The notes under the pieces are model-generated. The model worked only from the letters and a program-made list of their open reading frames with translations, did no database searches and was not told where the DNA came from. The position numbers and the translations under genes are program-made. Positions 25,570 through 34,643 of a stretch of DNA of 64,000 nucleotides are shown here, piece after piece. The stretch is from Elainella sp. Prado103 (GTDB lineage: Bacteria > Cyanobacteriota > Cyanobacteriia > Elainellales > Elainellaceae). The DNA lies in assembly GCA_025454395.1 (NCBI GenBank), contig JALOOM010000001.1:62001-126000 (forward strand). The letters run 5' to 3'. Positions within the stretch are counted from its first letter, which is position 1. Each line of letters begins with the position of its first letter.

Positions 25570-27024
25570 ATGGCATACATGCTGAAGCCCACGGTTGATA
25601 CTTGGCTCAAGTTAAGTACGGCTCAAGGTTCCACCTTACCGGATACCCAACGCCAATTGGTTGCTGCCGGTAGCGTATTGCCGCTGGCTAGTTTTGAGCT
25701 GATCGGAGATGACCATATCCGGATCGCATTAGGGCGGAATGCTCAAGGGGAGCAGGTGCAATTTCAAGGACGGAACACCTGGTTGGTCTATCGTCCAGCA
25801 GTGCAGATTTTACGGGACGGACAGGTAATTGCGATTCCTAATTCTGCTGGATCGTCATCTCCCGGATCGTCATCTCCCGGATCGTCCGCACCTGGACAAT
25901 TTTTTGTGAAGCCTTTAACAGATACCTGGCTCAAGTTAAGTCCGGCTCAAGGTTCGACCCTGGCTGACTCGCAGCGCCAGTTTATTCGGGGTGGAGAAGC
26001 ATTGCCGATCACTAGCTATGCTGAGGCTGAGAACGATCATCTTCGGATCACCTTAGGCAAGGATGCTCAGGGGAACCAGATTTGGTTTAAAGGACGCAAC
26101 ACTTGGTTGGTTTACCGGCCCTCGGTGCAAATTTTGCGGAATGAACAAGTGATTTCGAGTCCTGCTCCTGCCCCCCAACCTACACCTCGTCCAGCCCCAG
26201 TGCCCACTCCTATCCCAACCCCACCACCTGCTCCAATGCCTAGCCCCATGCCCACTGCCACAGCGCTCACCTTGCGTACCATTGCAGACACTTGGTTAAA
26301 ACAGAGTACTGGACAAGGGGCTACTCTACCGGAGGAGCAGCGGCAGTTCATCAATGGGGGCACAACCCTACCGATCGAGAGCTTTGCCCCCGTCGAAAAC
26401 GATCACCTTCGGATTACCTTAGGACGCGATCAGGCAGGCAATCAGCTCCAGTTCAAAGGACGGAATACCTGGTTTGTTTATCGCCCGGTTGTGCAATTAC
26501 TCCGGAACGGGCAGCCCGTGCCCATGCCCAGTCCTATGCCCAGCCCTCTGCCAACTCCAACCCCCGTCAGTAACACCGGGCGGATTAACGCCAAAGGATT
26601 GCGGCTCTTAAAGTCGTTTGAAGGATTGCGGTTGCGAGCCTATCAAGACTCGGTGGGTGTTTGGACGATCGGGTATGGCACTACGAGCGGCGTGCGTCCG
26701 GGAATGGTGATTACCGAATCAGAAGCGGAAGAACTGATGAAGCGGGATCTGCGTCGCTTTGAGCAAGCGGTATCCGATCTCGTCAAAGTGCCGCTCAATT
26801 CCGACCAGTTTTCCGCTCTGGTGTCTTTTGCCTATAACGTCGGTGAGGGCGCACTGGCTAGCTCAACCCTGTTGCGGCTATTAAATCAACGCGATTATCA
26901 GGGAGCTGCCGATCAATTGCTGCGTTGGGATAAGGCGGGGTCACAAGCACTGGCTGGCTTGACTCGTCGCCGGAAAGCTGAGCGAGCCCTATTTTTAGGA
27001 CAAGATTACACGGCTTTTCTGTGA
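25570..27024 (+). CDS. Modular GH24 (phage-type) lysozyme with three N-terminal repeats
   Basis: The 484 aa protein has three copies of an approximately 80 aa module (residues about 4-85, 113-190, 233-310), each starting near DTWLK, with DDHIRI/NDHLRI and GRNTW(L/F)VYRP. Linkers are Ser-Pro-Gly and Pro-rich. A C-terminal GH24 domain (339-484) keeps the T4-lysozyme triad spacing: Glu351, Asp360, Thr366. It would cleave peptidoglycan; the modules may bind wall or matrix. No signal peptide is seen, as in holin-dependent endolysins, yet no phage genes are near. Start at 25570 is set by AGGAG seven bases upstream. A 14-bp tandem array contains its stop codon. Confidence 0.88.
   Translation: MAYMLKPTVDTWLKLSTAQGSTLPDTQRQLVAAGSVLPLASFELIGDDHIRIALGRNAQGEQVQFQGRNTWLVYRPAVQILRDGQVIAIPNSAGSSSPGSSSPGSSAPGQFFVKPLTDTWLKLSPAQGSTLADSQRQFIRGGEALPITSYAEAENDHLRITLGKDAQGNQIWFKGRNTWLVYRPSVQILRNEQVISSPAPAPQPTPRPAPVPTPIPTPPPAPMPSPMPTATALTLRTIADTWLKQSTGQGATLPEEQRQFINGGTTLPIESFAPVENDHLRITLGRDQAGNQLQFKGRNTWFVYRPVVQLLRNGQPVPMPSPMPSPLPTPTPVSNTGRINAKGLRLLKSFEGLRLRAYQDSVGVWTIGYGTTSGVRPGMVITESEAEELMKRDLRRFEQAVSDLVKVPLNSDQFSALVSFAYNVGEGALASSTLLRLLNQRDYQGAADQLLRWDKAGSQALAGLTRRRKAERALFLGQDYTAFL
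25849..25893 (+). repeat. 15-bp in-frame tandem repeat, 3 copies, in lysozyme linker
   Basis: Unit GGATCGTCATCTCCC, two perfect copies and one diverged, coding for a Ser-Ser-Ser-Pro-Gly style linker between modules 1 and 2. Confidence 0.85.
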
Positions 27025-27053
27025 TGGCTTTTCTGTGACGGCTTTTCTGTGAT
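27012..27053. repeat. 14-bp tandem repeat, 3 copies, spanning the lysozyme stop
   Basis: Unit GGCTTTTCTGTGAT. The first copy codes for the last residues and the TGA stop of the lysozyme gene; the other two are non-coding. Confidence 0.85.
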
Positions 27054-27155
27054 GACGTGAACTCTATAGGCGTAAAAGAATTCATCGTAAAAGCATCCAG
27101 ATTTGTTTTTTCCTGAGAGAATTAGGAACATCCTAAGCAACTGGGAGAAATCTCG

Positions 27156-27854
27156 ATGTCTTTACATGAGCAGATCAACGCGATCGTATCCGAAAAGCAC
27201 CTGCTGACCCATCCTTTTTATGTCGCTTGGACAGAAGGTAAGCTGACGCGCGATCACTTGAAAGAGTATGCAAAACAGTACTTTCACCATGTGCTGGCAT
27301 TCCCAACCTACATTAGTGCCGTTCATTTCAACACCCCCCATCTAGCGGTGCGCCAAGAGTTGCTCGACAATCTCGTCAGTGAGGAGCAAGGAGACAAGAA
27401 CCATCCAGCATTGTGGCGCAATTTTGCGATCGCGTTGGGTGCTACTGCCGAAGAACTGGAAACTTCGGAAAAGCTAGCTTCCACCACCCACTTGATTGAC
27501 ACCTTCCGGCAACTCTGCCTCAATTCGCCTTTTTATGCTGGTTTAGCGGCTCTGCATGTTTACGAATCTCAGATTCCAGAAGTGGCAACAGTCAAAATTG
27601 ATGGCTTGCAACGCTTCTACGGTATGAACAACCCAGCCGACTACGAGTTTTTCTCAGTGCATCAGGTGGCAGATGTTTACCATGCAGACTCCACGGCTAA
27701 GCTGATCGACACCTATGCCATCACAGAAGCTCAACAAGCTGAAGTGAAGCAAGCGGCTGAAACCGCAGCCCATGCTCTCTGGCAATTCCTGGATGGGGTT
27801 TATGAAACCTACTGTCAGGATGTGGCAGCAGAGCCAGCCATGGTCACCGCGTAA
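27156..27854 (+). CDS. CADD-family protein, candidate self-sacrificing pABA synthase
   Basis: The 232 aa helical protein belongs to the TenA/PqqC-like CADD family. Compared from memory with Chlamydia trachomatis CADD it aligns without gaps at an offset of five. The di-metal ligands map to Glu76, His83, Glu137, His169, Asp173 and His176. Tyr22 matches Tyr27 (source of the aromatic ring in CADD), Tyr38 matches Tyr43, and Lys147 matches Lys152. CADD makes p-aminobenzoate for folate synthesis by consuming its own side chain with O2. The gene is monocistronic, with a GGGAGA ribosome-binding site and a strong terminator. Identity with TenA (thiaminase) is unlikely given the match. Confidence 0.88.
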   Translation: MSLHEQINAIVSEKHLLTHPFYVAWTEGKLTRDHLKEYAKQYFHHVLAFPTYISAVHFNTPHLAVRQELLDNLVSEEQGDKNHPALWRNFAIALGATAEELETSEKLASTTHLIDTFRQLCLNSPFYAGLAALHVYESQIPEVATVKIDGLQRFYGMNNPADYEFFSVHQVADVYHADSTAKLIDTYAITEAQQAEVKQAAETAAHALWQFLDGVYETYCQDVAAEPAMVTA

Positions 27855-27909
27855 AGGTTGAGTCCAGTGCTTCTGGTTCATGCTACTACCAGTAAGTTAC
27901 CGTCTAATC

Positions 27910-27949
27910 ACTGATACTCACTGATACTCACTGATACTCACTGATACTT
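27910..27949. repeat. 10-bp tandem repeat, 4 copies
   Basis: Unit ACTGATACTC, three perfect copies and one with a changed last base, between the CADD gene and its terminator. Confidence 0.85.
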
Positions 27950-27965
27950 CTACGAATACTTGCAG

Positions 27966-28003
27966 AGGTGCGAATCGATCGGGTGATCGATCGCACCTTT
28001 TTT
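27966..28003 (+). terminator. Rho-independent terminator after the CADD gene
   Basis: AGGTGCGA-A-TCGATC pairs with GATCGATCGCACCT around a GGGT loop with one bulged A, followed by a run of T to 28003. Confidence 0.88.
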
Positions 28004-28210
28004 ATGTTGCTGTCTACCTTGCTTGTGGACGTAGCACTCTTGTCGTTGAATTGAAAACTGCCTAAGGTAGTGGATTGAAAAAGCTGGAAGATGGAGCATC
28101 CCCTGTTTCGATCGCAGGCAGTTGCAGTTTTTGGCAGCTCTTTTAGGATGGTAAATACGATTCGTGATGGTTCCGTCACCTTGCCCAAATTAAGCGCAGA
28201 ATCTGAACTT

Positions 28211-30463
28211 ATGCCTGAAATTATTGAGCTAGATGGACGCATATATGCCCCGGCAGAGCAACTATCTGTACCGGAAACTTGTGCGGCAACTACGCGCTTT
28301 CAGCCAACCCTCACGCTTAAGGATGATGATCTATTTTTGATCACCGATACTTTAGGAAACATTAATGGGTGTGTTGGCGAAGATAGCAATACCAGCCTGG
28401 GATTGTTCTGTCGAGATACGCGATTTTTGAGCTTATTAGCACTCCAGATTGAAAAGCGAACTCCCGTGTTGCTCAGCAGCACAGCCCAAAAAGGGTTTGC
28501 ACTCTCCGTGCTTTGTGCCAATCCCTATATCGAGAATTGCTTACCTGCGGAAGTGATCGGCATCCAGCGAGAATTGGTGCTCAACGGCGGGCTATTTGAG
28601 GAGTTAACGATTACCAACTATAGCCGGGAGCCCGTGGCGTTTGAACTCAGGCTGACTTTTGGGGCTGATTTCGCGGATTTATTCCAGATCCGCGGGTTTA
28701 CGCGGGAGAATCAAGGGCAATTGATGCAGCAGATCAAGTCGCTGCCAGATGGAGAATTAGCTGCTTCTCCGGAGTCTGCCACTGAGCCCCTGTTAGACAA
28801 TGGCGAGCTGTCGCTAGCTTACCAAGCATTGGATGGGGTGTTAGTTGAATCCCGCCTTCAGTTTTCCTATCATCAGCCCGATCGATTTGAAGGATTTACG
28901 GCGATCTGGCAACTGGCGCTGGCTTCTCATGAAACGCAGCAGTTGGGCTATCGGTTGCAGCCGATGATTAATAATCGTCAGGCTTCTATGGTCAGTGCTC
29001 CCATGACTTTGCGACAGGCAATTGCCGCAGAATCAATGGAAAAGCAGGACTGGTGTGCCTCAGTCACGCAAATTCGATCGGATAATCGGGCATTTAATGA
29101 GGTGATCGAACGAGCAGAACAGGATATTTACTTACTGCGGCAAACCTTTGGTAAAGATAAAGTGCTGGCAGCAGGCATTCCCTGGTTTTCGACCTTATTT
29201 GGGCGAGATTCGATCATTGCAGCCGCTCAAACCTTGATTCTCGATCCCCGCATTGCGCGACAAACCCTAGTCAGTCTGGCTCAGTACCAAGGACAGGTAG
29301 ATGATGAGTGGCGAGAAGAACAGCCTGGCAAAATTTTACATGAACTGCGCTTGGGAGAAATGGCCCGCTGTGGCGAAGTGCCACACACCCCCTACTATGG
29401 CACAGTTGATGCCACGCCGCTTTGGCTGATGCTCTATGCGGAATACTACGCTTGGACTCACGATCGCGAAACGTTAGAGCACCTCTGGGGAAATGCCCTC
29501 GCTGCGATGGAGTGGATCGATCGCAATTGTCATGAAACAGGCTATTTGTCCTATATGCGGCGCTCCAGCAAGGGACTCCGCAACCAAGGGTGGAAAGATT
29601 CGGAAGACTGTATTGTCAACCGCAAAGGTGAACTGGCAGAGGGATCCATTGCCCTCAGTGAAGTGCAAGGCTATGTCTATGCGGCTAAAGTGCGGTTGAG
29701 TGAAATCGCTCGCCTGAAAAAACGGTTAGATTTGGCCGATCGCTGGTTGGAAGAAGCCAAAGATCTCCAAGCTCGGTTTAACCGTGATTTCTGGGTAGAA
29801 GATCAGGGCTATTGTGCAATGGCTCTGGATGGCGACGGTAAAGTGGTGGATGGGATCAGCTCAAATCCAGGCCATTGTCTAGGGTTGGGGATTTTATATC
29901 CTGACAAGGCTCGCAGTGTGGCAGAACGACTGCGCGCTCCCGATATGTTCAATGGCTGGGGAATTCGGACCCTCAGTAGCTTGTCACCTGCCTATAATCC
30001 GATGGGCTACCATATTGGTTCGATCTGGCCCCATGACAATGGCTTAATTGCGGCCGGATTGCGCTCTATTGGATTGGTTGAACAAGCCCTGGAAGTAGCC
30101 CAAGGCATCATCGATATGACGCTGCAACAGCCTTATCAACGGCCACCCGAACTGTTCTGTGGTTATGAGCGGGCTGCCGATAGTAGCCCCGTGCGTTACC
30201 CGGTGGCCTGTTCTCCCCAAGCTTGGGCCACAGGAGCGATCTTCCAGTTTTTGCAAATTATGGTAAATCTGATGCCGGATGCGCCCAGCAATCAGCTTCG
30301 GGTAATTGATCCAACTTTGCCACCTTCAGTTGGTCGCCTCTCGTTGCATAATTTGCGGATCGGCGAAACCGTACTGGATTTGGATTTTGAGCGATCGGGC
30401 GGAACAACCGCCTGCCGTGTCACTCGGAAACGGGGAAATTTACGGGTGATTATCGAAGCCTGA
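28211..30463 (+). CDS. Amylo-alpha-1,6-glucosidase / glycogen-debranching-type protein
   Basis: The 750 aa protein has an N-terminal beta-sandwich (about residues 1-280; includes LFLITDTLGNI and GLFCRDTRFLS) and an (alpha/alpha)6-barrel with GIPWFSTLFGRDSIIAA, KILHELRLGEMA and a C-terminal YQRPPELFCGY segment. This is the layout of the glycogen debranching N-terminal domain family, found in many cyanobacteria. It may hydrolyse alpha-glucan side chains or a compatible-solute glycoside, but the substrate is unknown. The frame is open from 28091; the ATG giving MPEIIELDGRIYAPAE is preferred because the preceding 40 residues look unlike the family. It follows the CADD terminator. Confidence 0.85.
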   Translation: MPEIIELDGRIYAPAEQLSVPETCAATTRFQPTLTLKDDDLFLITDTLGNINGCVGEDSNTSLGLFCRDTRFLSLLALQIEKRTPVLLSSTAQKGFALSVLCANPYIENCLPAEVIGIQRELVLNGGLFEELTITNYSREPVAFELRLTFGADFADLFQIRGFTRENQGQLMQQIKSLPDGELAASPESATEPLLDNGELSLAYQALDGVLVESRLQFSYHQPDRFEGFTAIWQLALASHETQQLGYRLQPMINNRQASMVSAPMTLRQAIAAESMEKQDWCASVTQIRSDNRAFNEVIERAEQDIYLLRQTFGKDKVLAAGIPWFSTLFGRDSIIAAAQTLILDPRIARQTLVSLAQYQGQVDDEWREEQPGKILHELRLGEMARCGEVPHTPYYGTVDATPLWLMLYAEYYAWTHDRETLEHLWGNALAAMEWIDRNCHETGYLSYMRRSSKGLRNQGWKDSEDCIVNRKGELAEGSIALSEVQGYVYAAKVRLSEIARLKKRLDLADRWLEEAKDLQARFNRDFWVEDQGYCAMALDGDGKVVDGISSNPGHCLGLGILYPDKARSVAERLRAPDMFNGWGIRTLSSLSPAYNPMGYHIGSIWPHDNGLIAAGLRSIGLVEQALEVAQGIIDMTLQQPYQRPPELFCGYERAADSSPVRYPVACSPQAWATGAIFQFLQIMVNLMPDAPSNQLRVIDPTLPPSVGRLSLHNLRIGETVLDLDFERSGGTTACRVTRKRGNLRVIIEA

Positions 30464-30503
30464 ACTTGATCTGTCTAAGTCCCAATTGTGCCAAGGCTCA
30501 ATC

Positions 30504-30615
30504 ATTCCAGGGCCCAATCATTCCAGGGCTTGATTATTCCAGGGCTTGATTATTCCAGGGCTCAATCATTCCAGGGCCCGGTGATTCCAGGGCTTGATTA
30601 TTCCAGGGCTCAATG
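30504..30615. repeat. 16-bp tandem repeat, 7 copies
   Basis: Unit ATTCCAGGGCTTGATT with variants ending CTCAATC, CCCAATC or CCCGGTG. The core ATTCCAGGGC is constant in all seven copies. A weaker copy precedes the array. It lies between the convergent debranching-type and GST genes. Confidence 0.92.
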
Positions 30616-30730
30616 ATTTCAAATGAATCGATATTCATCGATCGCTCCTGCTCTATCGACAAGCAGCAACAGGACATCCGGAATCCCGTTTTTCCAGGTG
30701 TCCTGACTGCCGGAGTATTGATGTACTCCT

Positions 30731-31531
30731 CTATTCAATGTTGATCGAGGTAGGACGAGATCCAGGCGTAGAGGCAGGTTCTGTGGGAATCCCCACCTTC
30801 CGGAACGTAGTATAAATGCGATCGCGCCAGGCCCAAAATAGGGCATAGGCTGGGTTATCAGCTAAACCGGGTACTCCCAACCCTTTCAGATCTTCTGGCA
30901 AACTCAAATAACCACCGGCTGGAAACTTGACATACATGGTCAAACCCGCCACCGCAAAATCTGCCAAACTGGGCTCATCCCCTAACAGGTAGGAGCTATC
31001 TTGCAGCAGACCGCAGAGTGATTCTAAATTTTGCTCCATTGCCCGTCTGGCACTCTTCACGGCATCTGGCCCAAAGCCTGCCCCTAGTCCTAAGACATCA
31101 AGCGCTTCCCGTGGCACGGCTTCCACCAAATTGCGGAGAAAATCCGGGGTTGAGGCTGGTAACAAAGCTTTGCGGAAGCTTGGGTTTTGGCTAAATGCAC
31201 CAATCATGACCTTGCGGGCGTTGAGACCGATCGATTCATCTGCCCATTCTTCCATCAAAAAACAGAGGGCACGCTGCTTTGGATCCGTCGGTAGGATCGG
31301 CCGTTCAGGATAGCGTTGCTCCAGGTATTTGGCGATCATCGTGGAGTCAGCAATCACCTCTGTGCCATCCTTCAGCACTGGTACCTGGCGTTGTCCAGAC
31401 AAGCGGTAGAGGTCGAATTGGCCGATCCCTGGTGTCACTTCAATTTTGCGGTAAGGCAGCCCTTTGTAATCCAGAATCAGCCGAATTTTTTCACAGTAAT
31501 GTGACAACTCAAATTGGTATAGCTCCAGCAT
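30731..31531 (-). CDS. Glutathione S-transferase family protein
   Basis: The 266 aa protein has an N-terminal thioredoxin-fold domain (MLELYQFELSHYCEKIRLIL, cis-Pro in QVPVLKD, then ADSTMIAKYLEQRYP) and a helical C-terminal domain with SLADFAVAGL. A Cys near residue 13 sits at the catalytic position. Substrates are unknown; roles in peroxide or xenobiotic detoxification are typical. A strong AGGAGG lies six bases before the ATG. The last residues before the stop are Ser/Pro/Thr-rich. Confidence 0.88.
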   Translation of the reverse strand: MLELYQFELSHYCEKIRLILDYKGLPYRKIEVTPGIGQFDLYRLSGQRQVPVLKDGTEVIADSTMIAKYLEQRYPERPILPTDPKQRALCFLMEEWADESIGLNARKVMIGAFSQNPSFRKALLPASTPDFLRNLVEAVPREALDVLGLGAGFGPDAVKSARRAMEQNLESLCGLLQDSSYLLGDEPSLADFAVAGLTMYVKFPAGGYLSLPEDLKGLGVPGLADNPAYALFWAWRDRIYTTFRKVGIPTEPASTPGSRPTSINIE

Positions 31532-31945
31532 GGCAGCCTCCTAGAAACACGAGAAAATTCCTTGCCCATCGCATATTCCAAGGTACAGTAGATTGCTCAG
31601 AAACAGGGGCATTGCGGAAGACTTCTGGATGCGTTTGACAACCCCAGGAGGTAAAGAGCCCCAACCCCGCTCGATCGATCAAGCGATCGTCAGAAGCCAC
31701 AGCCCAATTTGACCACCGGCTTGCTCCATTTGGATGCTTGCTTTGCCAGGAGCTTGAGGATCCGACTTCTCTCTCAAGATAGAGATCTGTAATTTAGCCA
31801 GCACTGATCAGAACTTCAAACACAAAAGACTCGATTCATAGAAAGGTTCTATGACCGGGCGAGGAACCTTAGTCTTTACAGAATCGTCATAGCGCGAAAG
31901 GTAAGTTCACACTTCCTTTACAGTTCAATCAGGAGGCACTCTCTC
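31532..31945. other. Intergenic region upstream of the fasciclin gene
   Basis: These 414 bp between divergent genes have no supported coding frame. A perfect AGGAGG (31931-31936) lies nine bases before the fasciclin ATG. I cannot define a promoter with confidence. Confidence 0.5.
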
Positions 31946-32821
31946 ATGAACGCTCTAACTCACCTGAATTTGGTTAAATGCATTGGTTTCGTCGGCGTTC
32001 TGGTGGCAGGCTTATCGACTGCTTTACCGGCAAGGGCAGAACTCGAAACCCAATCTGAGACCGGCGCTCCGAATCTGGTGTCCCCTGTGCCCGTGAATGC
32101 TACCGAAATGCCATCGATTGAACGGGATGTTGAGCAAATCTCAGAAACCGAGATTACTTCCGAGCAAATTACCCCTGGTGCCACATCCAGCGATATTGCG
32201 CCTGGAATGTCTGCTCCCAATCTAGCGCCCGCTCAGATGCCTGCTCAGGCTCCTGTCCAGACTCCTACCCAAACCCCTGCTCAAACTCCTGTCCAGACTC
32301 CTGCTCAAACTCCTGTCCAGACTCCTACCCAAACTCCTGTCCAGACTCCTGTCCAGACCCCTTCAGTATCGACTCCAAATCCTGAAACGCCTGGAGTTGC
32401 GGCTAACACTGGTACGATCGTGGATATTGCTTCTGCCAGTGGCTCCTTCCAAACCCTGGTTGCCGCCCTCACTGAAGCCGAATTAGCTGAAGTTCTCAGG
32501 GGTGAAGGCCCCTTTACAGTCTTTGCGCCTACCGATGCAGCATTTGAAGCATTACCGGATGGCACAGTTGATGAGTTGCTCAAACCAGAAAATCGCGATC
32601 GACTGGTGGAAATTCTGACCTACCATGTGGTGCCAGGTTCTTATCCTGCGAGTAGTCTGGCGGCTGGTCAAGTGGAAACGGCTTCTGGCGATGCTGTGAC
32701 GATTCGCACCAACGAAGGGCAAGTCATGGTGAATGATGCCACAGTGATTCAACCTGATATTGCAGCAACCAATGGTGTCATCCATGTGATCGATCGGGTG
32801 ATGTTGCCTCCCAGCCAATAG
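31946..32821 (+). CDS. Secreted fasciclin (FAS1) domain protein with Pro/Gln/Thr repeat linker
   Basis: The 291 aa protein has a Sec-type signal peptide (hydrophobic core FVGVLVAGLSTAL, likely cut after ARA near residue 31), an acidic stretch, a linker of ten 4-residue PxQx-type repeats (about residues 99-138), and one FAS1 domain (about 150-288) with FTVFAPTDAAFEALP and ILTYHVVPG. FAS1 proteins mediate adhesion at the cell surface or in the matrix. The linker is encoded by a perfect-frame 12-bp array. A strong AGGAGG precedes the ATG, and a terminator follows. Confidence 0.92.
   Translation: MNALTHLNLVKCIGFVGVLVAGLSTALPARAELETQSETGAPNLVSPVPVNATEMPSIERDVEQISETEITSEQITPGATSSDIAPGMSAPNLAPAQMPAQAPVQTPTQTPAQTPVQTPAQTPVQTPTQTPVQTPVQTPSVSTPNPETPGVAANTGTIVDIASASGSFQTLVAALTEAELAEVLRGEGPFTVFAPTDAAFEALPDGTVDELLKPENRDRLVEILTYHVVPGSYPASSLAAGQVETASGDAVTIRTNEGQVMVNDATVIQPDIAATNGVIHVIDRVMLPPSQ
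32240..32359 (+). repeat. 12-bp in-frame tandem repeat, 10 copies, in fasciclin linker
   Basis: Units alternate among CCTGCTCAAACT, CCTGTCCAGACT and CCTACCCAAACT. All code for Pro-x-Gln-x, so copy number changes would lengthen the linker without a frameshift. Confidence 0.92.
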
Positions 32822-32860
32822 ATTGCTGATATCTCAGTTTACGCTCCCCTGTAAGTTCAA

Positions 32861-32888
32861 GGGTTCAGAGAAGTCTGAGCCCTTTTTT
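32861..32888 (+). terminator. Rho-independent terminator after the fasciclin gene
   Basis: GGGTTCAGA pairs with TCTGAGCCC (one G-U pair) around a GAAG loop, followed by six T. Confidence 0.92.
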
Positions 32889-32981
32889 GTGCAGGATCAG
32901 GCTAGAAGTTGGCATTGAGCAGTTGATGATGCAGAGCCCCGGCTTGGGCACAAGGTAGCATATATACCCAGCCTCTTCTCC

Positions 32982-33017
32982 TCTAGAGCAATTTCTAGAG
33001 CAGTTTCTAGAACAATT
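32982..33017. repeat. 12-bp tandem repeat, 3 copies, directly before the EamA gene
   Basis: Unit TCTAGAGCAATT with small changes. It ends five bases before the EamA ATG, occupying the position where a ribosome-binding site would be. Confidence 0.8.
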
Positions 33018-33022
33018 TCAGC

Positions 33023-33916
33023 ATGATGACAGATTTTCGCGGCGAACTGGCTGCACTCACGGCGGCTTTCCTATGGGCAGGTGCATCTTTTATCTATGCT
33101 CGTTTAGGCAAACAACTCTCTCCCCTATGGCTGAATTGGCTTAAAAGTAGCTTGGCGATCGGGTTTATTGTGTTGACCATGGGCTGGATGCCTGATCGAT
33201 CGGATCAATTATCGTGGTCAAATTTTGGGTTGTTATGGTTGAGTGGAGCCATTGGGATCGGGTTTGGCGATTCGGTATTTTTTGCCGCGCTCACTTGTTT
33301 GGGGGCAAGGCGGGCTTTGTTGCTAGAGGCGATCGCGCCTCCATTGTCAGCTCTGTTAGCCAGGGTGTTTCTGGATGAGCAACTGAGCCTACCAGCCTGG
33401 ATCGGCATTTTCACGACTGTCTTGGGAGTTGCTTGGGTGGTGGTGGAACGGACTCCCGATCAGGCTCCCTTGCAGTTGCGGCGAGGAGTCATTTTGGGCT
33501 TGTTTGCTGCCTTGGCTCAGGCCAGTGGAGCTGTTTTGTCGCGATCAGCCTTGGCGGCAACTCTGGTGAGCCCACTCTGGAGCAGTTTGATTCGGCTGAT
33601 TGCTGCGGTGATGGTGCTCCTGCCGGTTTTAGTGATGCAGCGCCCCACTTGGCAGATGATGCAACCATTGCGCTCCAAACGATTTCTGGCAGGTTTGTTG
33701 ATTGCAGCTTTTACCGGAACCTATCTAGGAATCTGGCTCCAGCAAACTTCCCTGAAATATACCGCAACCGGGATTGCGCAGGCACTGACAGCTACCAGTC
33801 CCCTATTTATTATTCCGATCGCATTGCTAACCGGCGAAAAGATCAGTCTGCGAGCCATGGTGGGAGCGCTAATTGCCTTAGTCGGAATCGGGCTCCTATT
33901 CAGCAGCTCATCATAA
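33023..33916 (+). CDS. EamA/DMT-family transporter
   Basis: The 297 aa protein has ten hydrophobic segments in two similar halves, as in the drug/metabolite transporter superfamily (EamA repeats). The second half contains the typical GTYLGIWLQQTSLKYT and a late EKISLRAMVGALIALVGI. These proteins export amino acids, metabolites or drugs; the substrate is unknown. No Shine-Dalgarno is visible because a 12-bp array precedes the start. The stop codon overlaps the T-tract of the convergent psaD terminator. Confidence 0.9.
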   Translation: MMTDFRGELAALTAAFLWAGASFIYARLGKQLSPLWLNWLKSSLAIGFIVLTMGWMPDRSDQLSWSNFGLLWLSGAIGIGFGDSVFFAALTCLGARRALLLEAIAPPLSALLARVFLDEQLSLPAWIGIFTTVLGVAWVVVERTPDQAPLQLRRGVILGLFAALAQASGAVLSRSALAATLVSPLWSSLIRLIAAVMVLLPVLVMQRPTWQMMQPLRSKRFLAGLLIAAFTGTYLGIWLQQTSLKYTATGIAQALTATSPLFIIPIALLTGEKISLRAMVGALIALVGIGLLFSSSS

Positions 33917-33944
33917 AAAAACGAGGCAGAGAATACTGCCCCGT
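33915..33944 (-). terminator. Rho-independent terminator after psaD
   Basis: On the minus strand ACGGGGCAG pairs with CTGCCTCGT (one mismatch) followed by seven T. It lies in the 100 bp between convergent psaD and the EamA gene. Confidence 0.85.
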
Positions 33945-34018
33945 CTATGCCGATCATTCGGCTTTGAGTCTATGAGCTTCTGAAGTTGATCGGTATGCAA
34001 TCTCAAATCAGGTGAGAT

Positions 34019-34447
34019 TTAGGGATCGTAGGTGTTTTTGCCCGTGAACTTAACGGTTGCCGGGTTCGGGTTCTCCCCAATGCCACGAGGCACGCTATTG
34101 ACTGCTCCACGACCTTCGTTCACCTTCTCAGGGAAAACGCCATCTGCAGGGTGCAGATATTGGATTTCGCCGCTGGGATAGATGCGATAGATCTTGAAAT
34201 TTTCAATCTTGGGCTTGAACTTCGTACGGAATTGAGCACCCAGCGCTAGGCACTGCTCTTTACGAGCCAAATACAGGAGGTTTTCACCTTCCCGCATGAT
34301 CGCAGCTCCGCCCGTCGGCATCTCAAACACCTGTTCCTTAGAGCTAGACCAGGTGATTGCATATTTTTCTTCTTCTTCTGCTTTGCTAAGCAGCCCACCA
34401 GTGCTGCCGCCGAAAATAGGAGTTTGTCCAGTAAGAGTTTCTGCCAT
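34019..34447 (-). CDS. psaD: Photosystem I reaction-centre subunit II (PsaD)
   Basis: The 142 aa stromal subunit docks ferredoxin onto photosystem I. The sequence starts [20 protein letters not shown] and carries [40 protein letters not shown] and [18 protein letters not shown], all highly conserved, with the usual length. It is monocistronic: a terminator follows, and the upstream conserved gene lies 196 bp away on the same strand. Confidence 0.97.
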   Translation of the reverse strand: MAETLTGQTPIFGGSTGGLLSKAEEEEKYAITWSSSKEQVFEMPTGGAAIMREGENLLYLARKEQCLALGAQFRTKFKPKIENFKIYRIYPSGEIQYLHPADGVFPEKVNEGRGAVNSVPRGIGENPNPATVKFTGKNTYDP

Positions 34448-34643
34448 GAATGCGTTCTCTGAACGTTTTTCAGGAATCCTATCATCGAGATTGTGCCCCC
34501 GCTCAACTTTATTGAGGAACTGTAACAGTTCTTCAGGAATCCCCTAACCTGGCTCAAAATCAATGGTTGACCCTTGCTGAAACGATGGATCGGCGAAACG
34601 CAGCAGAATCGACCATGAACGGTTTCCACCCTAGCGCGAAGAC

